A stretch of DNA of 64,000 bases from Sphingomonas sp. PP-CE-1G-424 (GTDB taxonomy: Bacteria > Pseudomonadota > Alphaproteobacteria > Sphingomonadales > Sphingomonadaceae): contig NZ_SLXW01000003.1 in assembly GCF_004341085.1 (NCBI RefSeq), positions 682,001 through 746,000 on the forward strand, written 5' to 3'. A program made the translations under genes and the position numbers. Position 1 is the first letter of the stretch; every line of letters starts with the position of its first letter. Of this stretch, positions 17,575-27,564 are shown in pieces. The notes beneath the pieces are model-generated. The model made no database searches, had not been told where the DNA came from, and saw only the letters and a program-made list of their open reading frames with translations.

Positions 17575-19415
17575 TTGGCGAACTCCCCCTCGGTGGCACT
17601 GGTGAAATGAGTCTCGGTAAACGCATTGATGCTCGCGAATTCGGCCAGGAAGCGTTCGAGCACCGCGCCGAACAGGAACATCCGGCCCTTGTCGAACGCC
17701 GCATCGTCGAGCCTGATCGTGATGCGGTGGCCACGCGCGATCGCCATCCGGTCGAGCCCCGGCACGCGCCGCGCCACCTTGGTCGAATGGATGCCGAGCA
17801 CGCCGTCGATCTGCCGCCGCAGACCCGCATCGTCCTGCCAGCCGTACAGCGCGAGGTGATCGCGCAACACGTGCGGATCGTCGCCATCCTCGGGCGCGAG
17901 CGTCATGTAATTGGGCGTCAGATGCCCGATGACGCGCCACGCCGCATCGCCGAGCCCGAGCGGTGGCCGCGGCCGGGTCGGCGCGCGCAACACCGTGACC
18001 GCACGCGCCGGCACGCCCGACACCACGAAGTTCGAATCCCCACGGAACGTCAGCAGTTCGGGCAGCTCGCGGTTGGTGACCAGCGCGCGGACGCCAAGTT
18101 CATGCACCTCGTCGAGCCGCGTCGCATCGCCCGGCGCTGTCAGGCTGACCCAGGTTTCGGTGCCGGTATATTCATGCCGTCGCCGCAACCGCTGCTCGCG
18201 CGTCGACAGCCGGCGCGGGCGCAACTGCGTCGTGTAGAACAACGCCTCCTGCCAGTCGTAGAGCAGCGCACCGAACGCATAGAGCGGCGCGACGGTGCGC
18301 GAATCCACCTTGTCACGCGCATACGCCTTTACGTCGAGGATCCGGAAAACCTCGAAATCGAGCGGCCGGGTGCGGTCGGGGATGACGTGATGCTCATGAT
18401 CGAACCGCGACACCTGGACGCGGCCGAGCTGCTTTTCGAAGAGGTTGATCGCCGGGGTCGCGAACAGCTTGAAGTTGGCGGGTTCGAGCGCGTTGTTTAG
18501 CACTGGCGACGACCGCCCGAACAGGATCACGATGTCGCACGCGCGCGGCGACTGTTTGAACGCGCGGGCCAAGTCTTTCAGATCGACGAACAAAAAGCGT
18601 TCAGGGCAGGCGAAATACTCGGCGAGCAACCGGTAGCCGCGAAACGACCGCTGCTCCGACGGCAACAGTGACTCGCTGTCGCCGAACCCGACCTGCTCGG
18701 GTTGCGGCAGTCGCAGCCATCCCTCCGGCCCCGCCGCGGCGTCCGCCGACCGGCCGATCACCGCCAAGGTCTCGCCGATGATCTGGCGGTACAGCTCGGC
18801 TGGCACCGCTTCCGATCCGGCGAGATAGATCGGCAGCGACGTGGGCAGCACGGTCGGCAGGTCGAAGCCGCCGGTCGACTCGAACCGCAACCGCAGGCCC
18901 GCTTCGGCGCGCACGCCGGTTGCCGACACGAACGGCGCCACCGCCGCGCGGCTCGACAGATATTCGACCTGCGTGATCTTCAACGGCCACAGCGTCACGT
19001 CGTGCCCGGTCCGGAACTGCACCGGCGCGTTCGCATGATCCGCCGCGGTCGCGGTCATCTCGGTTCCCCGCGGCACCTTGTAGCCGTCGAGCAGGATCGG
19101 ATCGCCATCGCGCGGTTCGAACCCGGCGATGCAGATCGACGGCATCGGCGCGAGATAATGCGGCTGGATCGCGTGGAGCAGATGCTGGGTGAATTCGGGA
19201 TATTGATCCGCCAGCTTCAGCTGAACGCGCGCGCCCAGGAACGCGACGCCCTCCAGCAACCGCTCGACATACGGATCGGGATCGGTCGGCGTCTTCAGCC
19301 CGAGACGCCCGGCGACGGCCTCATGCTCCTGCCCGAACGCGACCGCCTCCTCGCGCAGATACGCGAGTTCGTCGTTGTAGAAACGCAGCAGCCGCGGATC
19401 GATCCCGCCGCTCAT
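17538..19415 (-). CDS. tssF: T6SS baseplate protein TssF
   Basis: 625 residues, the usual TssF length. Diagnostic N-terminal sequence is RFYNDELAYLREEAVAFG, followed by DPYVERLLEGVAFLGARVQ and DQYPEFTQHLLHAI-HYLAPMPS. With TssG and TssE it forms the baseplate wedge around the VgrG spike. It lies 18 nt after tssE and overlaps tssG at its 3' end, consistent with co-translation of the wedge subunits. Confidence 0.96.
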   Translation of the reverse strand: MSGGIDPRLLRFYNDELAYLREEAVAFGQEHEAVAGRLGLKTPTDPDPYVERLLEGVAFLGARVQLKLADQYPEFTQHLLHAIQPHYLAPMPSICIAGFEPRDGDPILLDGYKVPRGTEMTATAADHANAPVQFRTGHDVTLWPLKITQVEYLSSRAAVAPFVSATGVRAEAGLRLRFESTGGFDLPTVLPTSLPIYLAGSEAVPAELYRQIIGETLAVIGRSADAAAGPEGWLRLPQPEQVGFGDSESLLPSEQRSFRGYRLLAEYFACPERFLFVDLKDLARAFKQSPRACDIVILFGRSSPVLNNALEPANFKLFATPAINLFEKQLGRVQVSRFDHEHHVIPDRTRPLDFEVFRILDVKAYARDKVDSRTVAPLYAFGALLYDWQEALFYTTQLRPRRLSTREQRLRRRHEYTGTETWVSLTAPGDATRLDEVHELGVRALVTNRELPELLTFRGDSNFVVSGVPARAVTVLRAPTRPRPPLGLGDAAWRVIGHLTPNYMTLAPEDGDDPHVLRDHLALYGWQDDAGLRRQIDGVLGIHSTKVARRVPGLDRMAIARGHRITIRLDDAAFDKGRMFLFGAVLERFLAEFASINAFTETHFTSATEGEFAKWPPRIGRQHTI

Positions 19416-19433
19416 CGGCGCCGCCCCCGAATA

Positions 19434-19967
19434 TTATTCACGGACGTTCACCGCCGTCGTCTCCGCCTCGACCTCGGTGCGGAACTTCACTGGCATCAGT
19501 TGCGCCGCGGACGTGATGTCGCCCTGGATCACGAATGTCAGCGAATGCGGCTGATCCGGATCCTCGACCGGCTCGACCGTCAGGCTGTCATGCCGGATAC
19601 GCGGCTCGAACACGCGGATCGCCTTCCGCGTCTCGCGCGCCCGCGCTAGCACCGCGCGCCGGTTGAGCGTGCGCCCAGCCAGATCGGTCAGCCCGTAATT
19701 CAGCACGGAGGCACGCACGTGCGGATACGCCTCCAGATCGACCAGCGACTCGAGGTTCGTCGTGTTCAGCAACCAGGCGAGATCGCGGCGAATGGTCGCG
19801 CGCAGTGCCGTCTCGTTGAAGCGTTCGAGCTTGGGCACCGAATAATGCCGAAATTTCTCCCGCGCGATATCGGGCGCGTCGTCGCTCATGTCGCGCATCC
19901 CCGAAATCTCGATGTCCGCCACCAGCTTGTCGAACAGGGTCGGCGTCAGGCGCTGCGTTACGGCCAT
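19434..19967 (-). CDS. tssE: T6SS baseplate protein TssE (gp25-like)
   Basis: 177 residues with a GPW/gp25 domain. It has the N-terminal LTPTLFDKLVAD, the central RRDLAWLLNTTNLES with NYGLTDLAGR, and the C-terminal EPRIRHDSLTV motif. Acts with TssF/TssG in the baseplate and initiates the sheath. Starts 6 nt after tagJ and precedes tssF by 18 nt. Confidence 0.94.
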   Translation of the reverse strand: MAVTQRLTPTLFDKLVADIEISGMRDMSDDAPDIAREKFRHYSVPKLERFNETALRATIRRDLAWLLNTTNLESLVDLEAYPHVRASVLNYGLTDLAGRTLNRRAVLARARETRKAIRVFEPRIRHDSLTVEPVEDPDQPHSLTFVIQGDITSAAQLMPVKFRTEVEAETTAVNVRE

Positions 19968-19973
19968 GACGAA

Positions 19974-20762
19974 TCAGGCGAAGACGAGCGCGCGCAGCGA
20001 CAACAGGCCGTGCTCATCGCCGTTCGACAGCGACCAGAGATGCTGCCCCGATCCGACCGATCCCGCCGCGCCGTCCCGCCAACTGGTCGACCGCCCAAGC
20101 CGTTCGGCGGAATCGCCTTCAGCCTCGGTCCCCGGATACCGCGCCGGCAACAGCGCCGCGACCGATTGGCCGGTGCGGAATGTAATCTGAACCGGATACC
20201 AAATGACGTCGCGAAGATCGAGTGGTCCCTCGCTGACGATCCGCTCGATCTGGTCGAACGCCTGCAATCCGTATCGCCCGCCGATGATGGCCTCGAAGCA
20301 CGGCCCGAACCGGCCATCGGCATCCGCAATCCAGTCGAACGCCGCCCCGTCGAGCGTCCCGGCGGTGTCGGGCGCTGCGTCGAAGGCGGCATCCCGCGCC
20401 GCTTCGCCCTCGGCGACGCGACCCTGGCCAAAATGCTGAAGTGCCTCGATCACGCCCGGCATCCAGTCCGACGCGACGTGCTGCACAGCCAGCGCCCGTC
20501 CAGCGATCACATCGGCGCGCTCGCGCTCGGCGGCTATCGCCTGCCCGTACACGACCGACAGCATCTGCGCCTCAGGCGAGATCTTCGCCAGCGCATCGAG
20601 TTGAATTCTCGCCTTGTCCCACTCGCCGGCCAGCGCCAGCACCTGGAACAGGAACATCCGCGCCGACGCATCGCCGGGGGACGACCGAACGGCCTCGACG
20701 AGTGCGCGTCGCGCCCCGCCGAGATCGCTCGATTTCAGGAGTTGGTCCGCATCGCGCATCAT
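19974..20762 (-). CDS. tagJ: T6SS accessory protein TagJ/ImpE (SciE)
   Basis: About 262 residues. N-terminal TPR-like helices (LLKSSDLGGARRALVEAV, FLFQVLALAGEWDKAR), then the ImpE domain with YGQAIAAERER, FDWIADADGRFGPCFEAII and a C-terminal RRxT-like region. Known in the family to bind the N-terminus of ClpV and/or sheath components in some T6SS classes. The start is uncertain: TTG at 20798 overlaps the hcp stop as TTGA, but the protein-like sequence and typical family start favour ATG 20762. Confidence 0.88.
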   Translation of the reverse strand: MMRDADQLLKSSDLGGARRALVEAVRSSPGDASARMFLFQVLALAGEWDKARIQLDALAKISPEAQMLSVVYGQAIAAERERADVIAGRALAVQHVASDWMPGVIEALQHFGQGRVAEGEAARDAAFDAAPDTAGTLDGAAFDWIADADGRFGPCFEAIIGGRYGLQAFDQIERIVSEGPLDLRDVIWYPVQITFRTGQSVAALLPARYPGTEAEGDSAERLGRSTSWRDGAAGSVGSGQHLWSLSNGDEHGLLSLRALVFA

Positions 20763-20794
20763 CCGCTCCACGGACTTCCCCTCGGTCTTCAAGA

Positions 20795-21289
20795 TCAACC
20801 GGCTTCGTTCTGCCGGATGTCGTAATACGCCGTGACGACGCCGCCGTCCTTGCCGCCCTGCGCGTTCTGCGCCTGGTAGTCGAACGTGACCTTGGCACAG
20901 TTGAACGTCACCGATTCCATGATCGAATCGCCGCCCGACGAACCCGAATTGTGGATGTCGGAGACGATGATGTCTTCGAGCTTGATCTTGTAATAGGTCA
21001 GCGGATTGGAGCCATCGCCCGCCTTCTGCGAGTAGATGATCGCTTCCTTGATGTGCTTGCCCGAGGCACAGGATTTGAACAGCATCGGCGACGACTTGTC
21101 GACCTGCTTCTGGATGCGGATGTCGGAGATCTCGGCCTTGCCCGAGCCGCCGCCGGCGCCGCCGGTGTGGAACGAGCCCTGCTGGACCGCACCGAAATCG
21201 AACGAGATGATATCGATCTCGTCCTGATGGCCCTTCTTGCGCGATTCGCCGTTAACGCCGTCAATCTTCAAGAACAGATCTACTGCCAT
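20795..21289 (-). CDS. hcp: T6SS inner-tube protein Hcp
   Basis: 164 residues, normal Hcp1-like length. Begins MAVDLFLKIDGVNGES, with the family elements DIISFDFGAVQ, ISDIRIQKQVDKSSP, CASGKHIKEAIIYS, YYKIKLEDIIVS and YDIRQNEAG. Forms stacked hexameric rings of the expelled tube and is also a secreted marker of an active system. It lies 63 nt downstream of tssC within the operon. Confidence 0.96.
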   Translation of the reverse strand: MAVDLFLKIDGVNGESRKKGHQDEIDIISFDFGAVQQGSFHTGGAGGGSGKAEISDIRIQKQVDKSSPMLFKSCASGKHIKEAIIYSQKAGDGSNPLTYYKIKLEDIIVSDIHNSGSSGGDSIMESVTFNCAKVTFDYQAQNAQGGKDGGVVTAYYDIRQNEAG

Positions 21290-21352
21290 GATACTTCTCC
21301 CACATCATGAAAACAGCCATCGTCACGAGACGTTACGATGGCAGGATTTGGC

Positions 21353-22846
21353 TCAGCCGGAAGTCTTGGGAAGCCTGGAAACCATGCTGAGTGCGATGTC
21401 CATGCCTTCCAGCTGATAATGCGGCACGAACATGAACTTCCCAAGATAATAGCCCGGATTGCTTTCGTCCGGGATCACGTCGATCGCGGCATTCTTGAGT
21501 GGCAGCCGCGCCTTCGTCTCTTCGCTCGACGTCGACGGCGAGCCGTCGACATATTGCAGGACCCAGTTGTTCAGGTCGCGCTTGAGCTGATCCGCCTCGC
21601 GCGTACCGCCGACCCAGTCGCGCACCATGCACTTCAGATAATGGGCGAAGCGGCAGCTGGCGAAGATGTACGGCAGTCGCGCCGACAGATTGGCGTTCGC
21701 GGTCGCATCAGCCAGTTCGTAGTTCTTCGGACGGTGCAGCGTCTGCGCGCCGATGAACGTCGCCTGGTCGGTGTTCTTGCGGTGGATCAGCGCCATCAGG
21801 CCGGCGCTCGACAGCTCAGCCTCGCGCCGGTCCGAGATCGCGATCTCCGTCGGGCACTTCAGGTCGATGCCGCCATCGTCGGTCGGGAAGGTCGCGGTCG
21901 GCAGATCCTGCACCGTCCCACCCGATTCGACGCCGCGGATCCGCGTGCACCAGCCATAAGTGCTGAATGCCTCGGTGATCCGCGTGCCCATCGCATAGGC
22001 CGCATTGAGCCACAGATGCTTGTCGTGCGACCCCGTCGAGCTTTCCTCGAAGTCGAACTCGTCGACCGGTTCGGTCTTCGCGCCATACAGCGGACGGCCG
22101 AGGAAACGCGGCATCGCCAGCGCCATGTAGCGGCTGTCTTCCGACGCGCGGAACGTCCGCCATGCGGCATAGTCGGTCGCGTCGAACAGCTTGCCGAGAT
22201 CACGCGGATTGGACAGTTCGGTCCAGCTTTCCATCCCGAGCAGCGACGGCGCGGCCGCGGCAATGAACGGCGAGTGCGCCGCCGAGCCGATCCGCGCTAG
22301 CCCCTTCATCACCTCGAGATCGGGCGCACTATGGTCGAACGTGTAGTCGCACACGAACGCACCGTAGGGCTGACCACCGAGCTGGCCGAATTCGGACTCG
22401 TAGATCTTCTTGAACAGCGGGCTCTGGTCCCACGCGGCATCGCGGAACTGGCGGAACATCTTGCGACATTCCTCCTTCGACATGTTCATCACGCGGATCT
22501 TCATGTCCTTGCCCGTCGACGTGTTCATGACGAGATAGTGAAGACCGCGCCACGCCGATTCCAGCTTCTGGAATTCCGGGTTGTGGATGATCGCGTTGAT
22601 CTGTTCGCTGAGCTTGGCGTCGATCGCCGCGCGCATCGCGTCGACTGTGGCGAACACGTCGCCGCCGATGATCGCCGCATTCGACAGCGCCTGCTGCGCC
22701 AGCGTCTGCACCGCCTGCTCGATCCGCGTCTGCCGCGCGGCATCGGTCGGCTTGAACTCCTTTTGCAGAAGCGCCGAAAATTCGTCTAGCGCGACCTCTT
22801 CGCCCTGCGGCTGAGATGGGGTCTGCTGAAGCGCGTCTTGCGCCAT
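21353..22846 (-). CDS. tssC: T6SS contractile sheath large subunit TssC (VipB)
   Basis: 497 residues from the ATG at 22846. Contains the standard TssC elements FQKLESAWRGLHYLV near the N-terminus, YGAFVCDYTFDH, GSHDKHLWLNAAYAMG and a C-terminal LGKFMFVPHYQLEGM. Assembles with TssB into the sheath whose contraction drives the Hcp/VgrG needle. The start at MAQDALQQ was preferred over an upstream GTG because the extra 23 residues lie over the tssB-tssC gap. Confidence 0.96.
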   Translation of the reverse strand: MAQDALQQTPSQPQGEEVALDEFSALLQKEFKPTDAARQTRIEQAVQTLAQQALSNAAIIGGDVFATVDAMRAAIDAKLSEQINAIIHNPEFQKLESAWRGLHYLVMNTSTGKDMKIRVMNMSKEECRKMFRQFRDAAWDQSPLFKKIYESEFGQLGGQPYGAFVCDYTFDHSAPDLEVMKGLARIGSAAHSPFIAAAAPSLLGMESWTELSNPRDLGKLFDATDYAAWRTFRASEDSRYMALAMPRFLGRPLYGAKTEPVDEFDFEESSTGSHDKHLWLNAAYAMGTRITEAFSTYGWCTRIRGVESGGTVQDLPTATFPTDDGGIDLKCPTEIAISDRREAELSSAGLMALIHRKNTDQATFIGAQTLHRPKNYELADATANANLSARLPYIFASCRFAHYLKCMVRDWVGGTREADQLKRDLNNWVLQYVDGSPSTSSEETKARLPLKNAAIDVIPDESNPGYYLGKFMFVPHYQLEGMDIALSMVSRLPKTSG

Positions 22847-22877
22847 ATCCTCGTTCCAATCCGCTCTGGGTTTGTGC

Positions 22878-23423
22878 TTATGCAGCGCCGTTGGTCGGCA
22901 CGTCCGGCGCGGCATCAGCCTCGGCCGCCTTAGCCTGCTTCGCTGCCGACAGCGCGGCGAGAAGGTCGGGATCCTTCAGCACCTTGTCGAGCAACTCCTG
23001 CGCGCCGTTCTTGCCGTCCATGTACGACAGCAGATCCTCGAGCTGGGTCCGTGCTTCGAGCAGCTTGGCGAGCGGCTCGACGTTGCGCGCCACCTGACCC
23101 GGCGAGAAATCCTCCATGCTGCGGAACGTCAGGTCGACTGCGAGCTTGCCGTCGCCGCTGAGCGAATTGTCCACCGCGAACGCAGCCCGCGGTGCGATAG
23201 CCTCCATACGCTGGTCGAAATTATCCATGTCGAAATCGACGAAGTCGCGCTGGTCGGTCGCCTTGCGCTCGACATGGCTCTTGCCCGACAGGTCGGACAT
23301 AACGCCCATCACGAACGGCAATTCGACCTTCTGGCGCGCGCCATAGGTCTCGACTTCATATTCGATATGGACGCGCGGCGCCCTGTTTTCGCGAATGAAC
23401 CGCTGTCCGCTCTTGATCGCCAT
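22878..23423 (-). CDS. tssB: T6SS contractile sheath small subunit TssB (VipA)
   Basis: 181 residues. Typical TssB N-terminus with GQRFIRENRAPRVHIEYEV and KVELPFVMGVMSDLSG, then FVDFDMDNFDQRM and a helical tail with LLSYMDGKNGAQELLDKVL. Partner of TssC in the sheath and substrate, with it, of ClpV recycling. 31 nt upstream of tssC. Confidence 0.96.
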   Translation of the reverse strand: MAIKSGQRFIRENRAPRVHIEYEVETYGARQKVELPFVMGVMSDLSGKSHVERKATDQRDFVDFDMDNFDQRMEAIAPRAAFAVDNSLSGDGKLAVDLTFRSMEDFSPGQVARNVEPLAKLLEARTQLEDLLSYMDGKNGAQELLDKVLKDPDLLAALSAAKQAKAAEADAAPDVPTNGAA

Positions 23424-23526
23424 TCCCCGTCCTTTTCAACTCAGACTAGCAGCTTAGAAAGCTTTGACCCCCTGTTTCGCTCCAACCGAAACGAAAAAGG
23501 CATGAAGTAAATTCGATTATACAGCG

Positions 23527-24531
23527 TTACCAATTCGTTGCGCCGTCTTCCTCTACTCTCGTCAACAATACCGTTCCGGCATCGGCGACGCTGTTGGGCG
23601 CAATATCCTTAATAATTGCCATGAAATCCAGCCCGATCCAGCCGCGGACGCGCCGCAACGCCACCGGAATCGGGCTCGAAGGCTCGCGACGCTGGTAATA
23701 GTCGCTGATCGCATCGAGCGCGCGCATCACGTCTTCGCGGCTGTCGACCCGACCGACGGCTGCGCCCTTCGAAGACGGTGCCTCGATATCGCTGGTGGGC
23801 TCTTCCATACGATCCGCAACCGCCTCCACCTCGACACCGGCATGCGGCGCGACGGCTCGACGGATCGCCGACAGCACTTCAAATGTCGGCGCGAAATTGG
23901 TGCCCGTTTCGTCGGCGGCCGCTGCCTCGCGGGTCAGGATCGCATCGGCCTGGCGCAACGACGCTTCGATCTGGTCGATCCTGCCAAGTACCGTCTCCAT
24001 TACGTCGAGCGGCGTGTCGTTCAGCGCAGCGCGAAACAGGCCATAGCCCTCCGCAGCATCGCCATCACGTGCGAACCGCGCAAAATCGTCGCTCGAATAA
24101 CTGCCCAGTCGCGGATGCGTGAGCAGCACGGTCCGCTGCAACGGCCCAAGGAATTCGGCGATCCGCGTCAGCGATTCACACGGCCCCTTGCGCCCTTGGA
24201 TACCATATTCGTCCAGCGTCGGATGGACGCTGTCCCAGTAACGATCGAACAGACCGGCCAGCATTGCACAGCCCGTCTCGACGATTTCCAGCGACCCCGT
24301 CCGCGTTCCCGCACGTGCCAGATAGACCGCCAGCCACACATCCTTGGTACGCCGACTCTGCGCCTCGATCAGCGCGATCGTCTCACGCCAGTCGACCGCC
24401 TCCGACACGTCGGCCGCAAGCGAGGCGACCTCGAATGCCTCCTCGATCCGCTGACGCTCGGCGTCATAGGACAGGTCCTCGCCCGCCGGCGCGTCCGCGG
24501 AAACGGGTTCGAGAAGATCCTCGACCGTCAC
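23527..24531 (-). CDS. tssA: T6SS cap/priming protein TssA (ImpA domain)
   Basis: 334 residues with an N-terminal ImpA domain: PAGEDLSYDAE, TKDVWLAVYLARAGTR, then YWDSVHP. A C-terminal segment carries SREDVMRALDAISDYYQRREPSSP and VRGWIGLDFMAIIKDIAP, as in short TssA proteins. Organises the baseplate and caps the growing sheath. The start is GTG at 24531 with GGAGG 5 nt upstream. A roughly 100-nt gap separates it from tssB, enough for a secondary promoter, though none was recognised. Confidence 0.94.
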   Translation of the reverse strand: MTVEDLLEPVSADAPAGEDLSYDAERQRIEEAFEVASLAADVSEAVDWRETIALIEAQSRRTKDVWLAVYLARAGTRTGSLEIVETGCAMLAGLFDRYWDSVHPTLDEYGIQGRKGPCESLTRIAEFLGPLQRTVLLTHPRLGSYSSDDFARFARDGDAAEGYGLFRAALNDTPLDVMETVLGRIDQIEASLRQADAILTREAAAADETGTNFAPTFEVLSAIRRAVAPHAGVEVEAVADRMEEPTSDIEAPSSKGAAVGRVDSREDVMRALDAISDYYQRREPSSPIPVALRRVRGWIGLDFMAIIKDIAPNSVADAGTVLLTRVEEDGATNW

Positions 24532-24607
24532 CTACGCCTCCGCGCCAATGCGATTACCGGCATGGGCGCCGGCATGAGTTTCGACGAAACGCACCATGAT
24601 CAGCGCC

Positions 24608-25345
24608 TTACGGCACCAACTCGGCTTCGACACGGCGGTTTGCCGGATCCCCCGGCTTATGCCCTGGCAACGGCACGCTCGCGCCAAACCCGCGCGTAAC
24701 GAGGCGCGACCGATCGACCCCCTGCGACGCCAGGAAGTCCGCGACGGCCTGCGCCCGCCGCGCCGACAACGACGTATTCAACGCCTGGCTGCCACGCGAG
24801 TCGGTATGACCTTCGATTCGGAAGCGTGTTCCGGAAAGTTCGGGGCGAACCAGCGACTGTGCGAAAACCCTCGCGGAGGCGAGCCCTTGGCGACTGATCC
24901 GTGCGGAGTTGAGATCGAACCCGATCATAAGGTCGGCACGACGCTGTCCCAGCGATTCCACGTTCGCCGCGGCCGTCGCCGTGACACCGTCAGCACGCGA
25001 ACCCGCAGCCGCCGGGCTTTGCGCACCGCGCCATGCCTGGCGACGTCCGGGGCGGGGCTGCTTCGAGGTGGAAGGACGGACATACCCATTGGATGAGGCG
25101 GAAACCGGCGATGCCTTCTGAGCCGAACCGGCCTCGCCCGCCGGACGAGCCAGACGGAAACCCTTTGTCGCGGGCGCATCGCGCGTTGCCTGCCCGGCGT
25201 CCGTCTGCGCCCCGCCGCATTTGCCCGCGAACGTGCAAAGATAGCCTTCGACGCTAGGCGCGCGCTTGGCCGTGTCCTGCGCAACCAATGGCGTGGTCAC
25301 CATCCCGATCAGGACAGCCGTTACGCCAACTCGATGAAACCGCAT
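24608..25345 (-). CDS. OmpA-family peptidoglycan-binding protein (TagL-like role)
   Basis: 245 residues. Signal peptide ends near TPLVAQ; a Cys pair (YLCTFAGKCGG) follows, then an Ala/Ser/Arg-rich linker. The C-terminal OmpA domain at about residues 135-245 includes FDLNSARIS, RIEGHTDSRGS and LNTSLSARRAQAVADFL. First gene of the T6SS operon, 76 nt before tssA. It probably anchors the apparatus to peptidoglycan, as TagL or OmpA-extended TssL do in other systems; this is inference because the membrane-core genes are not here. Confidence 0.86.
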   Translation of the reverse strand: MRFHRVGVTAVLIGMVTTPLVAQDTAKRAPSVEGYLCTFAGKCGGAQTDAGQATRDAPATKGFRLARPAGEAGSAQKASPVSASSNGYVRPSTSKQPRPGRRQAWRGAQSPAAAGSRADGVTATAAANVESLGQRRADLMIGFDLNSARISRQGLASARVFAQSLVRPELSGTRFRIEGHTDSRGSQALNTSLSARRAQAVADFLASQGVDRSRLVTRGFGASVPLPGHKPGDPANRRVEAELVP

Positions 25346-25599
25346 TGCTAAACTCTCCCGAGAAGTCGCGTCCGGACGTGCGTCTACTGAATTTCTAGTC
25401 GCGGTTTACGTACAAAGATCCAGTATCGCAAGGCGCGATGGTTAACACTGCTGTCGCATATCTACGTCCATTTTCGATGTAACATCCAAGTTGCTGAATT
25501 GCAGATCCGGAAGGATTTCTTGGGATTGATCCGTCCGACGATCCGGCTATTTATCGGCCTGCCGCCTGCTACGGGCCGTTCAAAAGGCGAGGAAGACCG
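25346..25599. promoter_or_regulatory. Divergent control region between the two T6SS operons
   Basis: This 254-bp gap lies between the OmpA-like start (minus) and vgrG (plus) and must drive both T6SS transcripts. It includes an AT-rich stretch at about 25380-25500. No certain operator or sigma-54 box was recognised. GGCGAGGAAG precedes the vgrG ATG at 25600. Confidence 0.5.
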
Positions 25600-27564
25600 A
25601 TGGCGTCGGGCGCTCCATCCCGTTTAACTCAGATGTCGATCGATGTCGGCGACGAACAGGTCGTGCTCGAACGCATCGACAGCGTCGAGACGCTCAGTCG
25701 ACCCTTTTCGATCACGGCGGATATTATATCGCCGCTCGAAATCGATCTGCAGCCCCACCTCGGCAAGCCGACCGCGCTAGCCGTGCTGGAAGACAATCAG
25801 GTCGTGCGTCGTTTTCACGGCCTGATCACGTCGGCGGCGTACGATCGCGAGAGTACGAGCGGGCATCATTACCGGCTGACGTTGCAGCCCTGGACGTATT
25901 TTCTCGCGCAGAACCGCGACATGGCGATCTTCCAGGATCTGACGGTGATCCAGATCATCAAGCAGGTTACCGAAGCCGCGGGCATTTCCGACATCGAGTA
26001 TTCGCGACTGTCGCGGACACGCATTCCTCGCGCCTATTGCGTGCAGTACAAGGAAAGCGACTTCGCGTTCATCTCGCGACTGATGGAAGAGGAAGGGATC
26101 TACTACTTCTTCCGTCACGATGCCGAGCGTCATGTGATGATCTTGTGCGAGGGGCCGAAATGCCACTTGGCCGGTGATCCCGCGACACTCGAATTCAACC
26201 AGAACGCCGTGTCGGTGTTCGCCTCAGAATCGAAGGAGCGATTCGCGAAACCCGCGTCGCATCTCCAGGCCTGGACCGAGCGCGTCTCGACCGGGGCGGA
26301 ATCGCGCGTCACCTACCGCGACTTCGATTTCGAATCGCCCGATCAGCCCTTGGTTGCGGTGCATGATTCGGAAGGCGCACACCCGCGCGACGACCGCGAG
26401 GTGTTCCACTATCCCGGCCGCTACACGCGCGAGAAGACGGGCCGCGAGGATCAGCAGAAGACCGGGCAGGAGCGCAGCCAGACCGTGCTCGACGGGTTGC
26501 GCGCCGGGCGTCGCGTGTTCACCGGCACGTCGCAGGCGGCCGGGCTCGCCTGCGGTACGCTGGTCAACGTCACCAAGCATCCGGCGGCGCGGATGAATGC
26601 CGCGTACATGGTCACCTCGACCTATCACAGCATCGCCGCCGAGACCTATCGATCGGGCAAGCAGGGCGACGAGCTGTCGTTCAACGTCCGCTTCGACGCG
26701 ATCCCGGCGGACACGACCTATCAGGCGATCCAATCGACGCCGCGCCCGGTCGTCCAAGGGCTCGAATCTGCGGTGGTCACGGGGCCGTCCGGCGAGACGA
26801 TCTACACCGACGAATATGGCCGGGTGAAGGTGCGCTTCCACTGGGATCGCAAGGATACGCCGGGCGAGAAATCGACCTGCTGGATCCGCGTCTCGCAGAC
26901 CGGCGGGCTCGGCAATCTGATCCTGCCGCGCGTCGGGCACGAGGTTCTCGTCGATTTTCTCAACGGTGACCCCGACCGCCCGCTAGTGGTCGGGCGCGTG
27001 TTCAACAAATCGAACATGCCGGTCTATCCGCTGCCCGCGAACAAGACGCGCGTGCTGTGGCGCACGCTGCGCTACGGTCAGGCGGGGGCGTATCCCAATG
27101 CTCGGCCGCTCGACACGGGCGCGCCGGGCGCCAACGAGATGCGGTTCGAGGACAAGGGCGGCCAGGAGGAGATCTTCGTCCACGCCGAGCGCGACATGAA
27201 CACGCGCGTGCGTTTCGACGAAACGCATCACGTCGGCCACAACCAGGGCGAGGTCGTTGGGTACGATCGCACTGCCGAGGTCGGCAACAACGAGACGGTC
27301 AGGGTCGTCCACAATCGCAAGACCACGATCGGCGATCACGACAAGCTGATCGTCGGCAAGACACTCGAAATCAGCGCGACCGACAGCATCCTGCTGAAGG
27401 TCGGCCAGTCGCACGTTTTCATCACGCCGACGGGCATCAGCATGACCGCCGACACCGTATCGATCCACGGCAAGGTGAACGCGATCTTCCGCGGCATGGA
27501 TACGCTGGTAAAAGCGGGTGCGAATCTGATCCTTAAGGGCGCACAGACGTTCATCAATCCATGA
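25600..27564 (+). CDS. vgrG: T6SS spike protein VgrG/TssI
   Basis: 654 residues. The N-terminal gp27-like part has VGDEQVVLERIDSVETLSRPF and QYKESDFAFISRLMEEEGIYYFF. The OB-fold/gp5-like part has EYGRVKVRFHWDR, WIRVSQ and LPRVGHEVLVDFLNGDPDRP. The beta-helical spike carries VGNNETVRVVHNRKTTIGDHD repeats. It ends shortly after the spike (FINP), so it has no C-terminal effector extension. No separate PAAR gene is seen. Overlaps the next gene by ATGA, forming vgrG-DUF6931-tagH. Confidence 0.96.
   Translation: MASGAPSRLTQMSIDVGDEQVVLERIDSVETLSRPFSITADIISPLEIDLQPHLGKPTALAVLEDNQVVRRFHGLITSAAYDRESTSGHHYRLTLQPWTYFLAQNRDMAIFQDLTVIQIIKQVTEAAGISDIEYSRLSRTRIPRAYCVQYKESDFAFISRLMEEEGIYYFFRHDAERHVMILCEGPKCHLAGDPATLEFNQNAVSVFASESKERFAKPASHLQAWTERVSTGAESRVTYRDFDFESPDQPLVAVHDSEGAHPRDDREVFHYPGRYTREKTGREDQQKTGQERSQTVLDGLRAGRRVFTGTSQAAGLACGTLVNVTKHPAARMNAAYMVTSTYHSIAAETYRSGKQGDELSFNVRFDAIPADTTYQAIQSTPRPVVQGLESAVVTGPSGETIYTDEYGRVKVRFHWDRKDTPGEKSTCWIRVSQTGGLGNLILPRVGHEVLVDFLNGDPDRPLVVGRVFNKSNMPVYPLPANKTRVLWRTLRYGQAGAYPNARPLDTGAPGANEMRFEDKGGQEEIFVHAERDMNTRVRFDETHHVGHNQGEVVGYDRTAEVGNNETVRVVHNRKTTIGDHDKLIVGKTLEISATDSILLKVGQSHVFITPTGISMTADTVSIHGKVNAIFRGMDTLVKAGANLILKGAQTFINP

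Noticed and set aside
16681..17610. 309-codon plus-strand open frame
   Set aside because: Antisense shadow of tssG.
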